Source: Scandinavium lactucae
GTDB lineage: Bacteria > Pseudomonadota > Gammaproteobacteria > Enterobacterales > Enterobacteriaceae
Reading direction: 5' to 3'
NCBI RefSeq assembly: GCF_033843265.1
Contig: NZ_JAWXRD010000040.1
Location: 806,001-870,000, forward strand
DNA: 64,000 bases
A program made the position numbers and the translations under genes. The notes under the pieces are model-generated. The model was not told where the DNA came from and did not search any database. It saw only the letters and a program-made list of their open reading frames with translations. This document shows positions 1 through 8,534 of the stretch, one piece after another (the stretch's first letter is position 1; each line of letters starts with the position of its first letter).

Positions 1-567
1 TACTGTCACCGAGTACATCCAGAAAATCGAAATCAGCTATTTTTATACTTTTTCTTGCTTCTGGTGTTAAGTTCCCATTACTGATAGTAGTGTAATAACA
101 CTGGTACGCATGTTTCATCATTTCAATCTGAGTACCGGACGGTTCAATAAAAGTATCGTAGATCATTAGCATATTAAGTACTTCAGGTTCTAAGTTAAAG
201 TACTCTTCTGGTGATAAGCCTCTTTTGTTAACCATCTTACAAAAGTACTTTAATTCGATATCACCTCTTACTTTTTTTCTACTTCATCCGTAGGATTTGA
301 ATCATTTACAAGTTTGATAATTGCTGCGTAGATTTCATTTTGAATGACAAAATCAATACTGTTTACATTAATGCGTCCATCAATATCTTCATCTGAAAAG
401 ATAGGATCACCATTTTCATCTTTCGCACATAGGATTAGTGTTTGTGCAACATCAGTACATTTTGCAAAGTCTCTGCCATTTGGACGATGAATATAGATAG
501 TTTCACCTTCCACTTCGTAGGGTTGTAGTACTGGCTGTAGTTTCTTCATAAGCTGGTTTAAGTTCAT
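1..567 (-). CDS. Tail assembly chaperone GT-like frameshift product (partial)
   Basis: This is the predicted -1 frameshift extension of the short chaperone ORF. After the slippery A AAA AAG the -1 frame stays open from about 271 to the window edge, at least 90 codons, and reads VRGDIELKYFCKMVNKRGL and onward. Lambda gpG/gpGT works in the same way: G coats the tape measure and the T part recruits tube subunits. Position directly after the tail-tube gene fits the conserved V-G-T-H order. A separate start at the in-frame ATG near 229 is possible but has no well-spaced ribosome binding site. The C-terminus lies outside the window. Confidence 0.75.
268..567 (-). CDS. Tail assembly chaperone, G-like
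   Basis: A 99-residue acidic protein ending in EVEKK just before TAA. It sits 52 bp downstream of the short tail-tube gene, where siphoviruses keep the G-type tail assembly chaperone. It is the zero-frame product of the frameshift cassette. It is expected to bind the tape-measure protein during tail assembly and to be absent from the virion. Assignment rests on gene order, size and the slippery site, not on a strong sequence motif. Confidence 0.75.
   Translation of the reverse strand: MNLNQLMKKLQPVLQPYEVEGETIYIHRPNGRDFAKCTDVAQTLILCAKDENGDPIFSDEDIDGRINVNSIDFVIQNEIYAAIIKLVNDSNPTDEVEKK
271..277 (-). promoter_or_regulatory. Programmed -1 ribosomal frameshift site A AAA AAG
   Basis: On the minus strand the end of the G-like gene reads GTA GAA AAA AAG TAA. 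This places A AAA AAG exactly in the X XXY YYZ phase, one codon before the stop. Slippage by -1 opens a long second frame. Lambda uses G GGA AAG at the equivalent place. I did not identify a stimulatory stem-loop downstream. Confidence 0.8.
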
Positions 568-619
568 TTATTTCTCCAAAAAAAAAGGGAAAGTACAATA
601 CCTTCCCTTTATTTATTTT

Positions 620-1084
620 TTATTCACCAGTACCAGCAGTGATTAGACCTGAATCGATAGCAGCCCCATCTACAGCAAGTGTGAATGTCTTAGTTACTAC
701 TTCGTCTTTGTCACCACCGATAGTAGTACTAGAAACAAAGCATGTATAAATCACATAGAAGCCATTCTCTTTAGTAGCATCTTCAAAATAGCTTAGTTTG
801 ATTTGGCAACGTTTTTGATCATCTGCCAGTTGTTCTAATTTTTGGTGTACTGTGTTATCTGCAAGATAGTTAACCGCAAGTGAAATATCAGGGATAGATT
901 TAGTACCCAATAGTTTACGGTCATATGCTGAGTTAAATGTTTTAACACTAATTACAGTACTTTCAAAACCGGAAGTTGTGAAGGTATTCACCTCTGGTAC
1001 TTCTGCAAAATCAGTAGCAACGGTAGTACCCGCAGAACCTACCTCTACAGTAATATTAGCACCAGAAAAAATATCCATAGCCAT
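620..1084 (-). CDS. Major tail tube protein, short form
   Basis: A 154-residue protein starting MAMDIFSG. It shares with the N-terminus of the next upstream gene the patterns DIFSG, YL-D-x3-HQ-x-L near residue 75, and GGDKDxVVTK near residue 125. Position between head-completion genes and the G/GT chaperone is that of lambda V, so it should polymerise as hexameric rings into the tail tube. The start has a good ribosome binding site (AAGGATATAAAAACT then ATG). It contains only the tube domain, unlike its paralogue, and ends in a short Gly/Thr-rich tail. Confidence 0.75.
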   Translation of the reverse strand: MAMDIFSGANITVEVGSAGTTVATDFAEVPEVNTFTTSGFESTVISVKTFNSAYDRKLLGTKSIPDISLAVNYLADNTVHQKLEQLADDQKRCQIKLSYFEDATKENGFYVIYTCFVSSTTIGGDKDEVVTKTFTLAVDGAAIDSGLITAGTGE

Positions 1085-1140
1085 AGTTTTTATATCCTTA
1101 TATAAGTTTAATCGGGCAACGTCCTGTCACCCTTTTATAT

Positions 1141-3960
1141 TTATTTATTATCGATTAGAGATTGTACTAATACTTTCAAGTTTTCAATTTCAGTACTGAG
1201 ATCATCATTCATCTGTTTTAATGCTTTAATTGCAGCTAAACCATCTAACATCATTGGTGTTTCATCAAGATGGTAGAGATCACCAACTTCTTTTACGTAT
1301 TGTGGATCTATATCCATAATCTGTTGTGAAACTACCCCACGGCGTGGTGTCTCGTCCTCATCAAATTTAAAGGTAAAGTTAACAAAGTCCATTCGAGAAA
1401 TATTATCAAGAGCAATATTGAGATCTAATGGTTCCCCAATATTTTTAGCCCTTTCATCAGAGACAGAAGTTGTAGTTATCTGTGACCAAGGTTGCCATGC
1501 TTGTGCATTAGTTTGCACACGGCTATATATACGATTATTCGTATCGTAGAATCTTTGCTGAAACCATGTTTGAGCGGTATTCACTGCCGATGTACCACCT
1601 ATCTGTAGTCCTTGGGTACATTGAGTGAAAAGTGAGCCATAAACATTAGTAGATGCAGAACCTAAAGGTGAATTAGTCCATGAGCCACCAACAGCACGCC
1701 ATCCTTGAGCACCTATATTCATATCCGTACCGGAAGAATCGTATGATGTGCCATTAGGGGCAAGTCCTCCAGCAAGACCAATGGGAGAACCATAACCAGA
1801 AACTGGCGGTAGATACGCCCAGCCCTGTCCAGTAACTGACCCAATTTTATCTCTGAAATAGAAAATAAGTCCTTTTCCGGCTTCCTGGCTATTCTCAATT
1901 CTTACCCGGCGACCGACAACATCACTACCGCCAGTAACATCTAAGTTGATTGCAGCCCAATCATCACGCGATACCGTGAGTTGATTGTTAACCACTTGAG
2001 GTTGATTGAACGTATTTGACCTGTCCAATGTCGGTACTTCATGCCACTGCCATTTACCACTGTTCTGTGATGGCTGTACGCCTCCAGCAAAGACACGATT
2101 CCCATCAGGCTGAACAAGCATTCCAGAATAAGACGGTGAACCATCATACTGAGCAACAAAACCTGCACCGCCGAATGATGAAGGGGAATCAATAGTTGCT
2201 GTAGTCGTTCGAATGAACCCTTTCGGTGCATCTTTCATATCGGCAACATGGCGAGGATCGATTCCAAGCCCAACTTCAGATAATGTGTTATCAATTGAGT
2301 AAATTTGCTGTCCGTTCAACGTTGCAGTACTGGCAACTATTCCCAAAGTACCTTTGCCTGTAGCTGTTTCGCCGCCCGATGCAAACAGACGTACATCAAA
2401 ATCGTTACCAGTACCGGAACTATGCATATCAAGGAATGTCAGTACTGCCGTAGTTGTACTACCCAGCTCAATACCCCTTGAAGTGGTTGAGTTGCTTCCA
2501 ATAGCAATAGATCCGTTGAAATTCTGCCCCCCATCCCATGTATTGGTAGCGTTAAGCAAAGGTACTGTACCGCCAGATGTACCAACGTTTGCAGTCGCAG
2601 CCGTACCAAGTCCAAGATTCGTTCTTGCCGCCGCAGCCGTTGTAGCTCCAGTACCGCCACTCGTTAGGGGTAATGCAGTTGAAAGGGTTAAGGTCGATAA
2701 CGTCGCCGTACCGCCTGTGATAGCGATTGCATTCGAGTTCTGTACTGCAAGGGAACCTAAACCGAGATTAGTACGGGAAGTGACAATATTATTAAGGTCT
2801 GCAAGATTACTTCCGATCTTTAGCTGTGCGTCATTAGTAACGTTACCTAAACCAACATCGGCTTTAGTTACTGTCACATTAGATGATAATGCATGACCAT
2901 TTACTGTAATTGTTTTGGGCACAAAGTCCGTATTAACATGAGCAGTTAATGTATTAATTGAATTATCAATTTCATCCTTCGAATACACATCCAGATTAGT
3001 ACGGGCAATTTCGCTATCATCGATATCGGCTAAATTACTGCTAATTTTTAACTGAGCATCATTAGTGACGTTTTCTAATTGAATATCTTGCTTTGTCAGT
3101 ACTACATCGTCGGAAAGCTCATGACCATTTACGGTACGCTCTACGGGTACAGAACCGGTATCAGTACTGGTTAATGTAAGGTCTGCGGATAGTGCTTTAC
3201 CGTTGACGGTTCGCGTGAGAGGAACATAACGTGCGTCCATCTGTGTAGCCGTGTAGATCCGAGTCCATGCTGTAGTAGCGTTTTTAGCATAGATACTTAA
3301 CGTACCTGATTTTGTCATTGCTAATGAACTGACTGCCGAACCATCGACAAGCCCTATGCCCATCATATCGGCCCCGGCAGGATTACCCTGTTGTGTTGAC
3401 GGTACTTTGATAAAGCTGTTACCCGTTGGTGTGACAGGTGCGTACTGCGGTATACCAGTAGTGTTAGCACCTACGCCGTAATCCCCCTGATAGACAGGAA
3501 GAAGTGCAGCCATTGTCATTACACGGGCAACTACATCAGCAGGTGTAAATGAATAGGATTTAGTAACTACCTGATCCTTATCCCCGGATAATTGAGTACC
3601 CGTAACGTAACCATTGACGATGGCATAAGTGATCTGACTTTCTTCTAAATCTAATTGATACTGAAGAATGACCTGAAATACAGATTGTGATTCAGCCATT
3701 TCATCTAAGAATTGGTGCGTAGGATCATCAGGTAAGTATGCAACCACAATATCAAATGGTTCTACTGATTTATCGGATAGTAGTACTGTCTTATACTCAT
3801 TATCATAGGTTTCAAAATTATTTGTTTCTGACTGGATGGTTAGAGTAGGAAATTCAGTCACATTATTAATAGTAACATTGCCTATGCCCTGTGGTGAACG
3901 GTTTCCAGTGTCCGTATTATATTGGAAAGTTAATCCCTTACCTGAAAAAATGTCGGCCAT
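1141..3960 (-). CDS. Tail tube protein fused to a tail-fibre with C-terminal S74 chaperone domain
   Basis: A 939-residue protein. Residues 1 to about 145 are a tail-tube domain paralogous to the short tube gene beside it (MADIFSG, YLPDDPTHQFL, SGDKDQVVTKSYSF). The rest is fibre-like: repeated RTVNGK/H-x-LS segments, repeated LGNVTNDAQLKI / RTNLGLG segments, and a Gly/Thr/Asn-rich shaft. The last 107 residues are an intramolecular chaperone (peptidase S74 type) with SDERAKNIG at about 834-842 and a terminal coiled coil. S74 domains trimerise fibres and then self-cleave at that Ser. The start follows AAGGATATAAA. A tube subunit carrying a whole fibre suggests fibres projecting from the tail shaft. 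Confidence 0.85.
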   Translation of the reverse strand: MADIFSGKGLTFQYNTDTGNRSPQGIGNVTINNVTEFPTLTIQSETNNFETYDNEYKTVLLSDKSVEPFDIVVAYLPDDPTHQFLDEMAESQSVFQVILQYQLDLEESQITYAIVNGYVTGTQLSGDKDQVVTKSYSFTPADVVARVMTMAALLPVYQGDYGVGANTTGIPQYAPVTPTGNSFIKVPSTQQGNPAGADMMGIGLVDGSAVSSLAMTKSGTLSIYAKNATTAWTRIYTATQMDARYVPLTRTVNGKALSADLTLTSTDTGSVPVERTVNGHELSDDVVLTKQDIQLENVTNDAQLKISSNLADIDDSEIARTNLDVYSKDEIDNSINTLTAHVNTDFVPKTITVNGHALSSNVTVTKADVGLGNVTNDAQLKIGSNLADLNNIVTSRTNLGLGSLAVQNSNAIAITGGTATLSTLTLSTALPLTSGGTGATTAAAARTNLGLGTAATANVGTSGGTVPLLNATNTWDGGQNFNGSIAIGSNSTTSRGIELGSTTTAVLTFLDMHSSGTGNDFDVRLFASGGETATGKGTLGIVASTATLNGQQIYSIDNTLSEVGLGIDPRHVADMKDAPKGFIRTTTATIDSPSSFGGAGFVAQYDGSPSYSGMLVQPDGNRVFAGGVQPSQNSGKWQWHEVPTLDRSNTFNQPQVVNNQLTVSRDDWAAINLDVTGGSDVVGRRVRIENSQEAGKGLIFYFRDKIGSVTGQGWAYLPPVSGYGSPIGLAGGLAPNGTSYDSSGTDMNIGAQGWRAVGGSWTNSPLGSASTNVYGSLFTQCTQGLQIGGTSAVNTAQTWFQQRFYDTNNRIYSRVQTNAQAWQPWSQITTTSVSDERAKNIGEPLDLNIALDNISRMDFVNFTFKFDEDETPRRGVVSQQIMDIDPQYVKEVGDLYHLDETPMMLDGLAAIKALKQMNDDLSTEIENLKVLVQSLIDNK

Positions 3961-3977
3961 TTTATATCCTTATAGCG

Positions 3978-4370
3978 TTATCTTGTTTTCTCCGTAACTT
4001 GAATATTTATCGTGAATGATAAAGAAATCGTGCCACTTATAGGGTCTGTGACGATATCGGATTGTTCATATGAGTAAGAGAGAATGATTAAATCTGCATC
4101 CTTGAAAGCACGTGCTTTCTCATTATCAAAAGTACTGATAATTTGATCATAAGTAATTGATGGTGCAGTATTGCCTGATTCTGGCTTTGGACTTATCAAG
4201 TACTGAATAGCAAAGTTACCTGCTTGCCTCTGCCCGCCAAAAGAAATTGAAGACAATGAGTAATCAAATGCTATCTGTTCAAATACATCTGCATCACGTG
4301 ATACTGTTAGATTCTTAGTTGCGTTGATTAGCTGTTTCATTGTCTGGCGTACTTTCTGTACTAACATCAT
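3978..4370 (-). CDS. Tail completion/terminator-like protein
   Basis: About 130 residues. I place the start at the ATGATG right after the stop of the preceding gene (TAATATGATG) with AGAGGA upstream. A longer reading frame would overlap that gene. No motif is diagnostic. It lies between the FII-like connector gene and the tail-tube genes, where lambda-like phages place Z/U tail completion and terminator proteins that join the head to the tail. Function is inferred from order only. Confidence 0.6.
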   Translation of the reverse strand: MMLVQKVRQTMKQLINATKNLTVSRDADVFEQIAFDYSLSSISFGGQRQAGNFAIQYLISPKPESGNTAPSITYDQIISTFDNEKARAFKDADLIILSYSYEQSDIVTDPISGTISLSFTINIQVTEKTR

Positions 4371-4371
4371 A

Positions 4372-4695
4372 TTAGTAATCCTCTGCAAATGAAGCACCAG
4401 CAGAAGTACGAAAGTAGCAATTAACCATACCTGACCGATCATCTTCAATATTATAAATTGTTTGGTTTACACCATCGATGATCAGTACTGTACCGATAGC
4501 TATATCAGCATTAACTAAATCATCCTTTCTCATTGTTACGTATGTTTCTGTGCTTTCGATAAATCCACCTGCGGCTTCAATAGAAACGGGAAGTACTTCT
4601 ACAATTCCAGTAAAAGTACTTCCCGTAGAAGTTTGGATTAATTGACCGAAAGCATTTAGAAACGTACCTTGTTGACCGTTAGAAAATGCTCTCAT
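4372..4695 (-). CDS. Head-tail connector, lambda FII-like
   Basis: 107 residues, predicted rich in beta strands, with the segment DIAIGTVLIIDG and a C-terminal CYFRTS. The start is four bases after the capsid gene stop. Lambda FII-type proteins of about 117 residues follow the capsid gene and form the head side of the neck. Size and order agree, but sequence identity could not be tested here. Confidence 0.6.
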   Translation of the reverse strand: MRAFSNGQQGTFLNAFGQLIQTSTGSTFTGIVEVLPVSIEAAGGFIESTETYVTMRKDDLVNADIAIGTVLIIDGVNQTIYNIEDDRSGMVNCYFRTSAGASFAEDY

Positions 4696-4700
4696 AGTTA

Positions 4701-6536
4701 TTACTCACCAATAACGATATTAACGAATGCTTCAGAATGAGCAAGTGCAATATCTGAGTAATCCCATACGCGGTAAACGATAGTGTTACTTGAACGATAA
4801 GTAGTATCGTCAAAATCCACTTCCTGACCTTCCCAATTTGCGATAATTACATTACTGAAATCACCAATTAGGATCTCACCATCTGCAACGAATTCAGAAA
4901 CAACTACCTGTACTTCATCTGCTAACCACATAGCTTCACTACGATAGCCTTCAACCATCGCTTTAGCGGCGGTATTCTCAAGTACGGCAATCTGACGTAA
5001 AGTAGAAAGAGTCTTTGCATTCATCACGGCTTTCGCAGCTCGAACATTCACGTTAGCTTGTGCCAGTTGAGCAACAGCTTTTTGGACATCTTCAAGAGTG
5101 ATAGAACCCGCAGTAGCAACGTTCAGTACTGGAGCAGCCGCAACGATTTTATCCATTACGTTTTGTTCCAAGCCCTGAGCCGCATAACGCATTAACTCAG
5201 ACTGTACGAATGTTTCAATATTTGGAGCAGTAAGAATTGCAGTTTTACTTAGTGGAATAGCACCACCGAATGCTTTTGGTGTTAGGGTAACTTTAGTGAA
5301 GTTAGCAATAGAATCATCTTGTGCTTCTGCTTCGCCGTAGAATTTAAATACCGGAGCTACACCATTAGCTTTAGGAATGGAAAGATTACCACGACCAGCC
5401 AAGCCTGAATAAACAGTAGTATTTAGTTCACCAAGAGCAGATAGCTTTAATAGCTCTGGAATATATTGGTCTTGTAGATCATCTGCGACTACACCAGCAG
5501 CCGTAGTAGTATTAGTTGAAGGTACTACAGCACGTACATAACCATTCTTACCGAATTCATAACCTTCAAGAGAGGTTTTATCACCGGCTTTGATAGCACG
5601 TAGCATATCCTTTAATAGATTTTTATCCATCGATTTGATTTCCTTATCATGATTAGGATTGTTTTTAATGTCATTCAATTGACGTTTGAAATCGGTCACG
5701 GTAATTCCTTTACCAATGGCATCCGATACATCAATATTAAGTACTTTACCGAGTGCTTCTAATTCGCGTACACGTTCAGTATCATCAGTACTATTTATAA
5801 TTTCCGGTTCTTCACCTTGTACTTTGTTGAGTAAGTCAGGACGTTTAGAAAGAATATCTAAAAGTTCTTCATCACTTAGATCGCGTTTAACTTCATCTAC
5901 GTGTTCTACTACTTCTTCAACTTCGTCACCTTCGTCTTTTACTTCCTTTTCGGTAGCGTCTACTGTCGTTTCAATTTCGCTATCGTTATTTGTTTCTTCC
6001 ATGAATTGATCCTTTTGAATTGTTTCACCTGCTTTATTTAGTGAATCAATTTCAATATCGGATTCCATTGAACGGCCTACGCCTACAGAAGCATCTGCTG
6101 GTACTGTAACTAAGCTAATTTCATAGATTTCATAATCGGAAACGTAGATATTATTTCCAGAAATGTAGTAATCATTAATGTTATAGCCAATACTGATATG
6201 TGTTAGTACACCTTCCTGAATCATTTCCCATTCATCATTAGCGGTAGTACTAATACGTAGCGTTGCACGTCCTACACGGTCGGCATCCATATGTGCAGAT
6301 ACAACAGCACCAATGAGATCATCACGATTATGATTAAAGAGTACTGCACCATTTTGATTAAGACGGCGTAGGTCTGCGTTATCGGAACCGCATAGAAGGA
6401 TTTCATTATAGATTTCACCATTGATTTCACGTTCTACTGGTGTTTCTGAGCAAAACGCTACATCGATAGTTCGCGATTCTGTATTAATCGCCTGTAGGGG
6501 TATCGTTAGTTCCCTCTTCTGGTTTTTGATTTCCAT
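4701..6536 (-). CDS. Fused prohead protease, scaffold and HK97-fold major capsid protein
   Basis: A 611-residue protein. Residues 1 to about 155 are an S78-type prohead protease with catalytic His69 (LFNHN) and Ser115 (THISIGY), and a likely third residue near Glu139. Residues about 165-300 are acidic and Lys/Glu-rich, like a delta/scaffold domain. From Met303 (MDKNLLKDML) to the end is an HK97-fold capsid (E-loop near AGRGNLSIPKANG, spine helix near TLEDVQKAVAQL). Two internal in-frame ATGs with phage-type ribosome binding sites, at 6002 and 5630, could give separate scaffold and capsid products. It overlaps the portal gene by about 50 nt. Confidence 0.88.
   Translation of the reverse strand: MEIKNQKRELTIPLQAINTESRTIDVAFCSETPVEREINGEIYNEILLCGSDNADLRRLNQNGAVLFNHNRDDLIGAVVSAHMDADRVGRATLRISTTANDEWEMIQEGVLTHISIGYNINDYYISGNNIYVSDYEIYEISLVTVPADASVGVGRSMESDIEIDSLNKAGETIQKDQFMEETNNDSEIETTVDATEKEVKDEGDEVEEVVEHVDEVKRDLSDEELLDILSKRPDLLNKVQGEEPEIINSTDDTERVRELEALGKVLNIDVSDAIGKGITVTDFKRQLNDIKNNPNHDKEIKSMDKNLLKDMLRAIKAGDKTSLEGYEFGKNGYVRAVVPSTNTTTAAGVVADDLQDQYIPELLKLSALGELNTTVYSGLAGRGNLSIPKANGVAPVFKFYGEAEAQDDSIANFTKVTLTPKAFGGAIPLSKTAILTAPNIETFVQSELMRYAAQGLEQNVMDKIVAAAPVLNVATAGSITLEDVQKAVAQLAQANVNVRAAKAVMNAKTLSTLRQIAVLENTAAKAMVEGYRSEAMWLADEVQVVVSEFVADGEILIGDFSNVIIANWEGQEVDFDDTTYRSSNTIVYRVWDYSDIALAHSEAFVNIVIGE
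5630..5652 (-). promoter_or_regulatory. Internal ribosome binding site and start for the mature capsid segment
   Basis: On the minus strand ATAAGGAAATCAAATCG precedes an in-frame ATG at codon 303. The same ATAAGGAAATCAAA block serves the connector gene that starts at 8522. It would yield a capsid chain of 309 residues, the normal length of a mature HK97-type subunit. Confidence 0.55.
6002..6020 (-). promoter_or_regulatory. Internal ribosome binding site and start for a scaffold segment
   Basis: AAAAGGATCAATTC precedes an in-frame ATG at codon 179 of the protease-capsid ORF (product begins MEETNNDSEIE). In lambda the scaffold Nu3 starts inside the protease gene C in just this way. Expression is inferred. 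Confidence 0.5.
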
Positions 6537-7992
6537 CCTGGTTAACTTCCTTGTTTGGGTTTTCTTTTTCCTTTTCTGCCTGTACCTCTGCTAATACCTT
6601 GACTGGATCACCACCAAGTTCGGCGATAACCTGAGTTTTAGATTTAATACCTGCTTCCAATTGAAGTAGCTCAGCCTGTATATCCTTTACAGGATCTAAA
6701 CTAATTGGCTTTTGTAATATGTAGCGAGCACAAATGAGATCATCAAAGTCTGAAAAACTTAGATTCAATTTGCTGTTATTAATCATTTCATTCTTTAACC
6801 AAGCTATATAGATTGGCTTAAGTACTTTACTGATAAGTACATTGGTTCGAGTACGGAAAGTAGTTTGTTGTAGTTTTTCTGTTAATCGTGCAGCACTGAA
6901 TGAAGCATTAGATGTGTCAGATAATAGAGCCTGTTTAGTTACGTTTAAGCCCATGCTAATTTGATTCATGAGTTCATTAGTGAAAATATCAATCCCGTCT
7001 ACACCATTCGTCGGAGTGACAGTTTTAATGTCCTGCCCTTCACCTAATTCACCAATAAAGCCCGCTTCAAAGTACTCTGTGTATACGGGTGTAACTTCAT
7101 CACGCTCATCAGCACCTAACAGATCAGTACTAGTAGTGTCGTTATTATTAGTAATGAATGCCATACTGGAAGCACTTACACGTTTTGCTGTTAATGCAGC
7201 CTCTGTGAAGTTTTTCAGATCTTCAATTAACTTACTTGTAGCGACTAAATCGCTTAATCCGCGTTCCTGCCCTTGCTGGTCTGCTATGAAGTAGTGGCAT
7301 ATTTCATTAGCCGGAATGACTTCATAATCTCCAGTACTGTATGTGTACGTAACGGGATCAAATCTACAGAAATAGTAATTTACTGGTCTGTGCCATTGGT
7401 CAAATTCGATACCATTACTGATATAATTACCATTGGCCAAATGTTGGTTATTGGATTGTTGTAAACGAGATGTATCTAAGATTTCTAATTTTATTTGACG
7501 GTTAATAGTATGAATTCTGATAAAGCATTCACCATCTTGTACCCTGATCTTCTCTACATTTTGTTGGAATAGCTCGAAACTTAAAGCACCATCGACGCTA
7601 AATCGGTCTGGATCATAAGCCCAACGATCAAATAGTTTCTCTAATTGTTCATTAATCTGGTTAATTTCTTCTTCGCTTCCGTCAATCTCTACCGCAGGTT
7701 TCACATAAACACCATCAGAACCTACTACACCATCTACGGAAAGGTTCATGTACTTTCGCCCAATTGGGTTTTTAAGTACTGCATCACGTGAAAACGCTCG
7801 CATGGTAGGTAGTGCTTTAAGTATCAGAAAGTTAATATTGCTTCCTGAATTAGCATTAAATCCAAAATTCATAACCGATGTGTTGCGTACTGCCTGAATA
7901 TCACGTTTAAGTGTTGATGGTTTAGTACTACGCTCTTGTTTTTGTCTCTTAGGTTTTGCTTCTTGTGTGATTTCTTTTTTATTCCAGAACAT
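6484..7992 (-). CDS. Portal protein, lambda gpB family
   Basis: 502 residues, the normal size for lambda-type portals. It has a basic N-terminus, DAVLKNPIGRKYMNLSVDGVV near residue 70, the segment NEICHYFIADQQGQERGLSDL typical of this family, and an acidic Gln/Asn-rich C-terminus. It forms the dodecameric ring through which DNA enters the head. The start ATG overlaps the stop of the upstream connector gene (TAATG), which indicates translational coupling. Confidence 0.85.
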   Translation of the reverse strand: MFWNKKEITQEAKPKRQKQERSTKPSTLKRDIQAVRNTSVMNFGFNANSGSNINFLILKALPTMRAFSRDAVLKNPIGRKYMNLSVDGVVGSDGVYVKPAVEIDGSEEEINQINEQLEKLFDRWAYDPDRFSVDGALSFELFQQNVEKIRVQDGECFIRIHTINRQIKLEILDTSRLQQSNNQHLANGNYISNGIEFDQWHRPVNYYFCRFDPVTYTYSTGDYEVIPANEICHYFIADQQGQERGLSDLVATSKLIEDLKNFTEAALTAKRVSASSMAFITNNNDTTSTDLLGADERDEVTPVYTEYFEAGFIGELGEGQDIKTVTPTNGVDGIDIFTNELMNQISMGLNVTKQALLSDTSNASFSAARLTEKLQQTTFRTRTNVLISKVLKPIYIAWLKNEMINNSKLNLSFSDFDDLICARYILQKPISLDPVKDIQAELLQLEAGIKSKTQVIAELGGDPVKVLAEVQAEKEKENPNKEVNQDGNQKPEEGTNDTPTGD

Positions 7993-8522
7993 TAGCGTGT
8001 ACTCCCTGGCTTAGGCTTGAAAACCGTAATACTCTTGATTGGTTTACCGCCACTGGATAAAGTACCGCCATTCATTTTCACAAATAGTGAGTTTGCACGC
8101 TTCACATAGCGTTCACGCATGGATTCAAGTGATGATAGTGATTCACTTACAAGAGTTTTATTATTTATTGTGATTGAGTAATTAGCACCACCTGCGATTT
8201 TATTAGCAATTACCGTATCAATTTCACTGATCATCTGTTTCAATTGTGCGTATTCAGAAGTATAAAGTAATGGATTAATGACCTCAGAAGTAAATGTACT
8301 GGCTTGTCCGTTAGATATTTGAGTACAGAAAAGTAATTCCTGTGCTGTACTCATATCTAATGTAACCGTAAAATCTTTTGAAGTACTGCCATTGAGATTA
8401 TCTAATGATGTACTTTGACCGGATGAAGTAAAACTAATAACGAGAATCGTAGCAGCGGGTACTTTTACCGTTAGATCCATTGGATTTGATACCAAATAGA
8501 TCTTGTCTGGTAGTAGTGCCAT
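7992..8522 (-). CDS. Head-tail joining protein, W-like C-terminus
   Basis: 176 residues between large terminase and portal, the place of lambda W. The N-terminal 100 residues look like a beta-rich domain (ATILVISFTSSG, KDFTVTLD). The C-terminal part (SLESMRERYVKRANSLFVK then KSITVFKPKPGS) resembles small gpW-type connectors. The N-terminal domain is longer than in lambda gpW (68 residues) and I do not recognise it. It could be a capsid decoration fused to W. The ribosome binding site is ATAAGGAAATCAA. Confidence 0.55.
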   Translation of the reverse strand: MALLPDKIYLVSNPMDLTVKVPAATILVISFTSSGQSTSLDNLNGSTSKDFTVTLDMSTAQELLFCTQISNGQASTFTSEVINPLLYTSEYAQLKQMISEIDTVIANKIAGGANYSITINNKTLVSESLSSLESMRERYVKRANSLFVKMNGGTLSSGGKPIKSITVFKPKPGSTR

Positions 8523-8534
8523 TTGATTTCCTTA

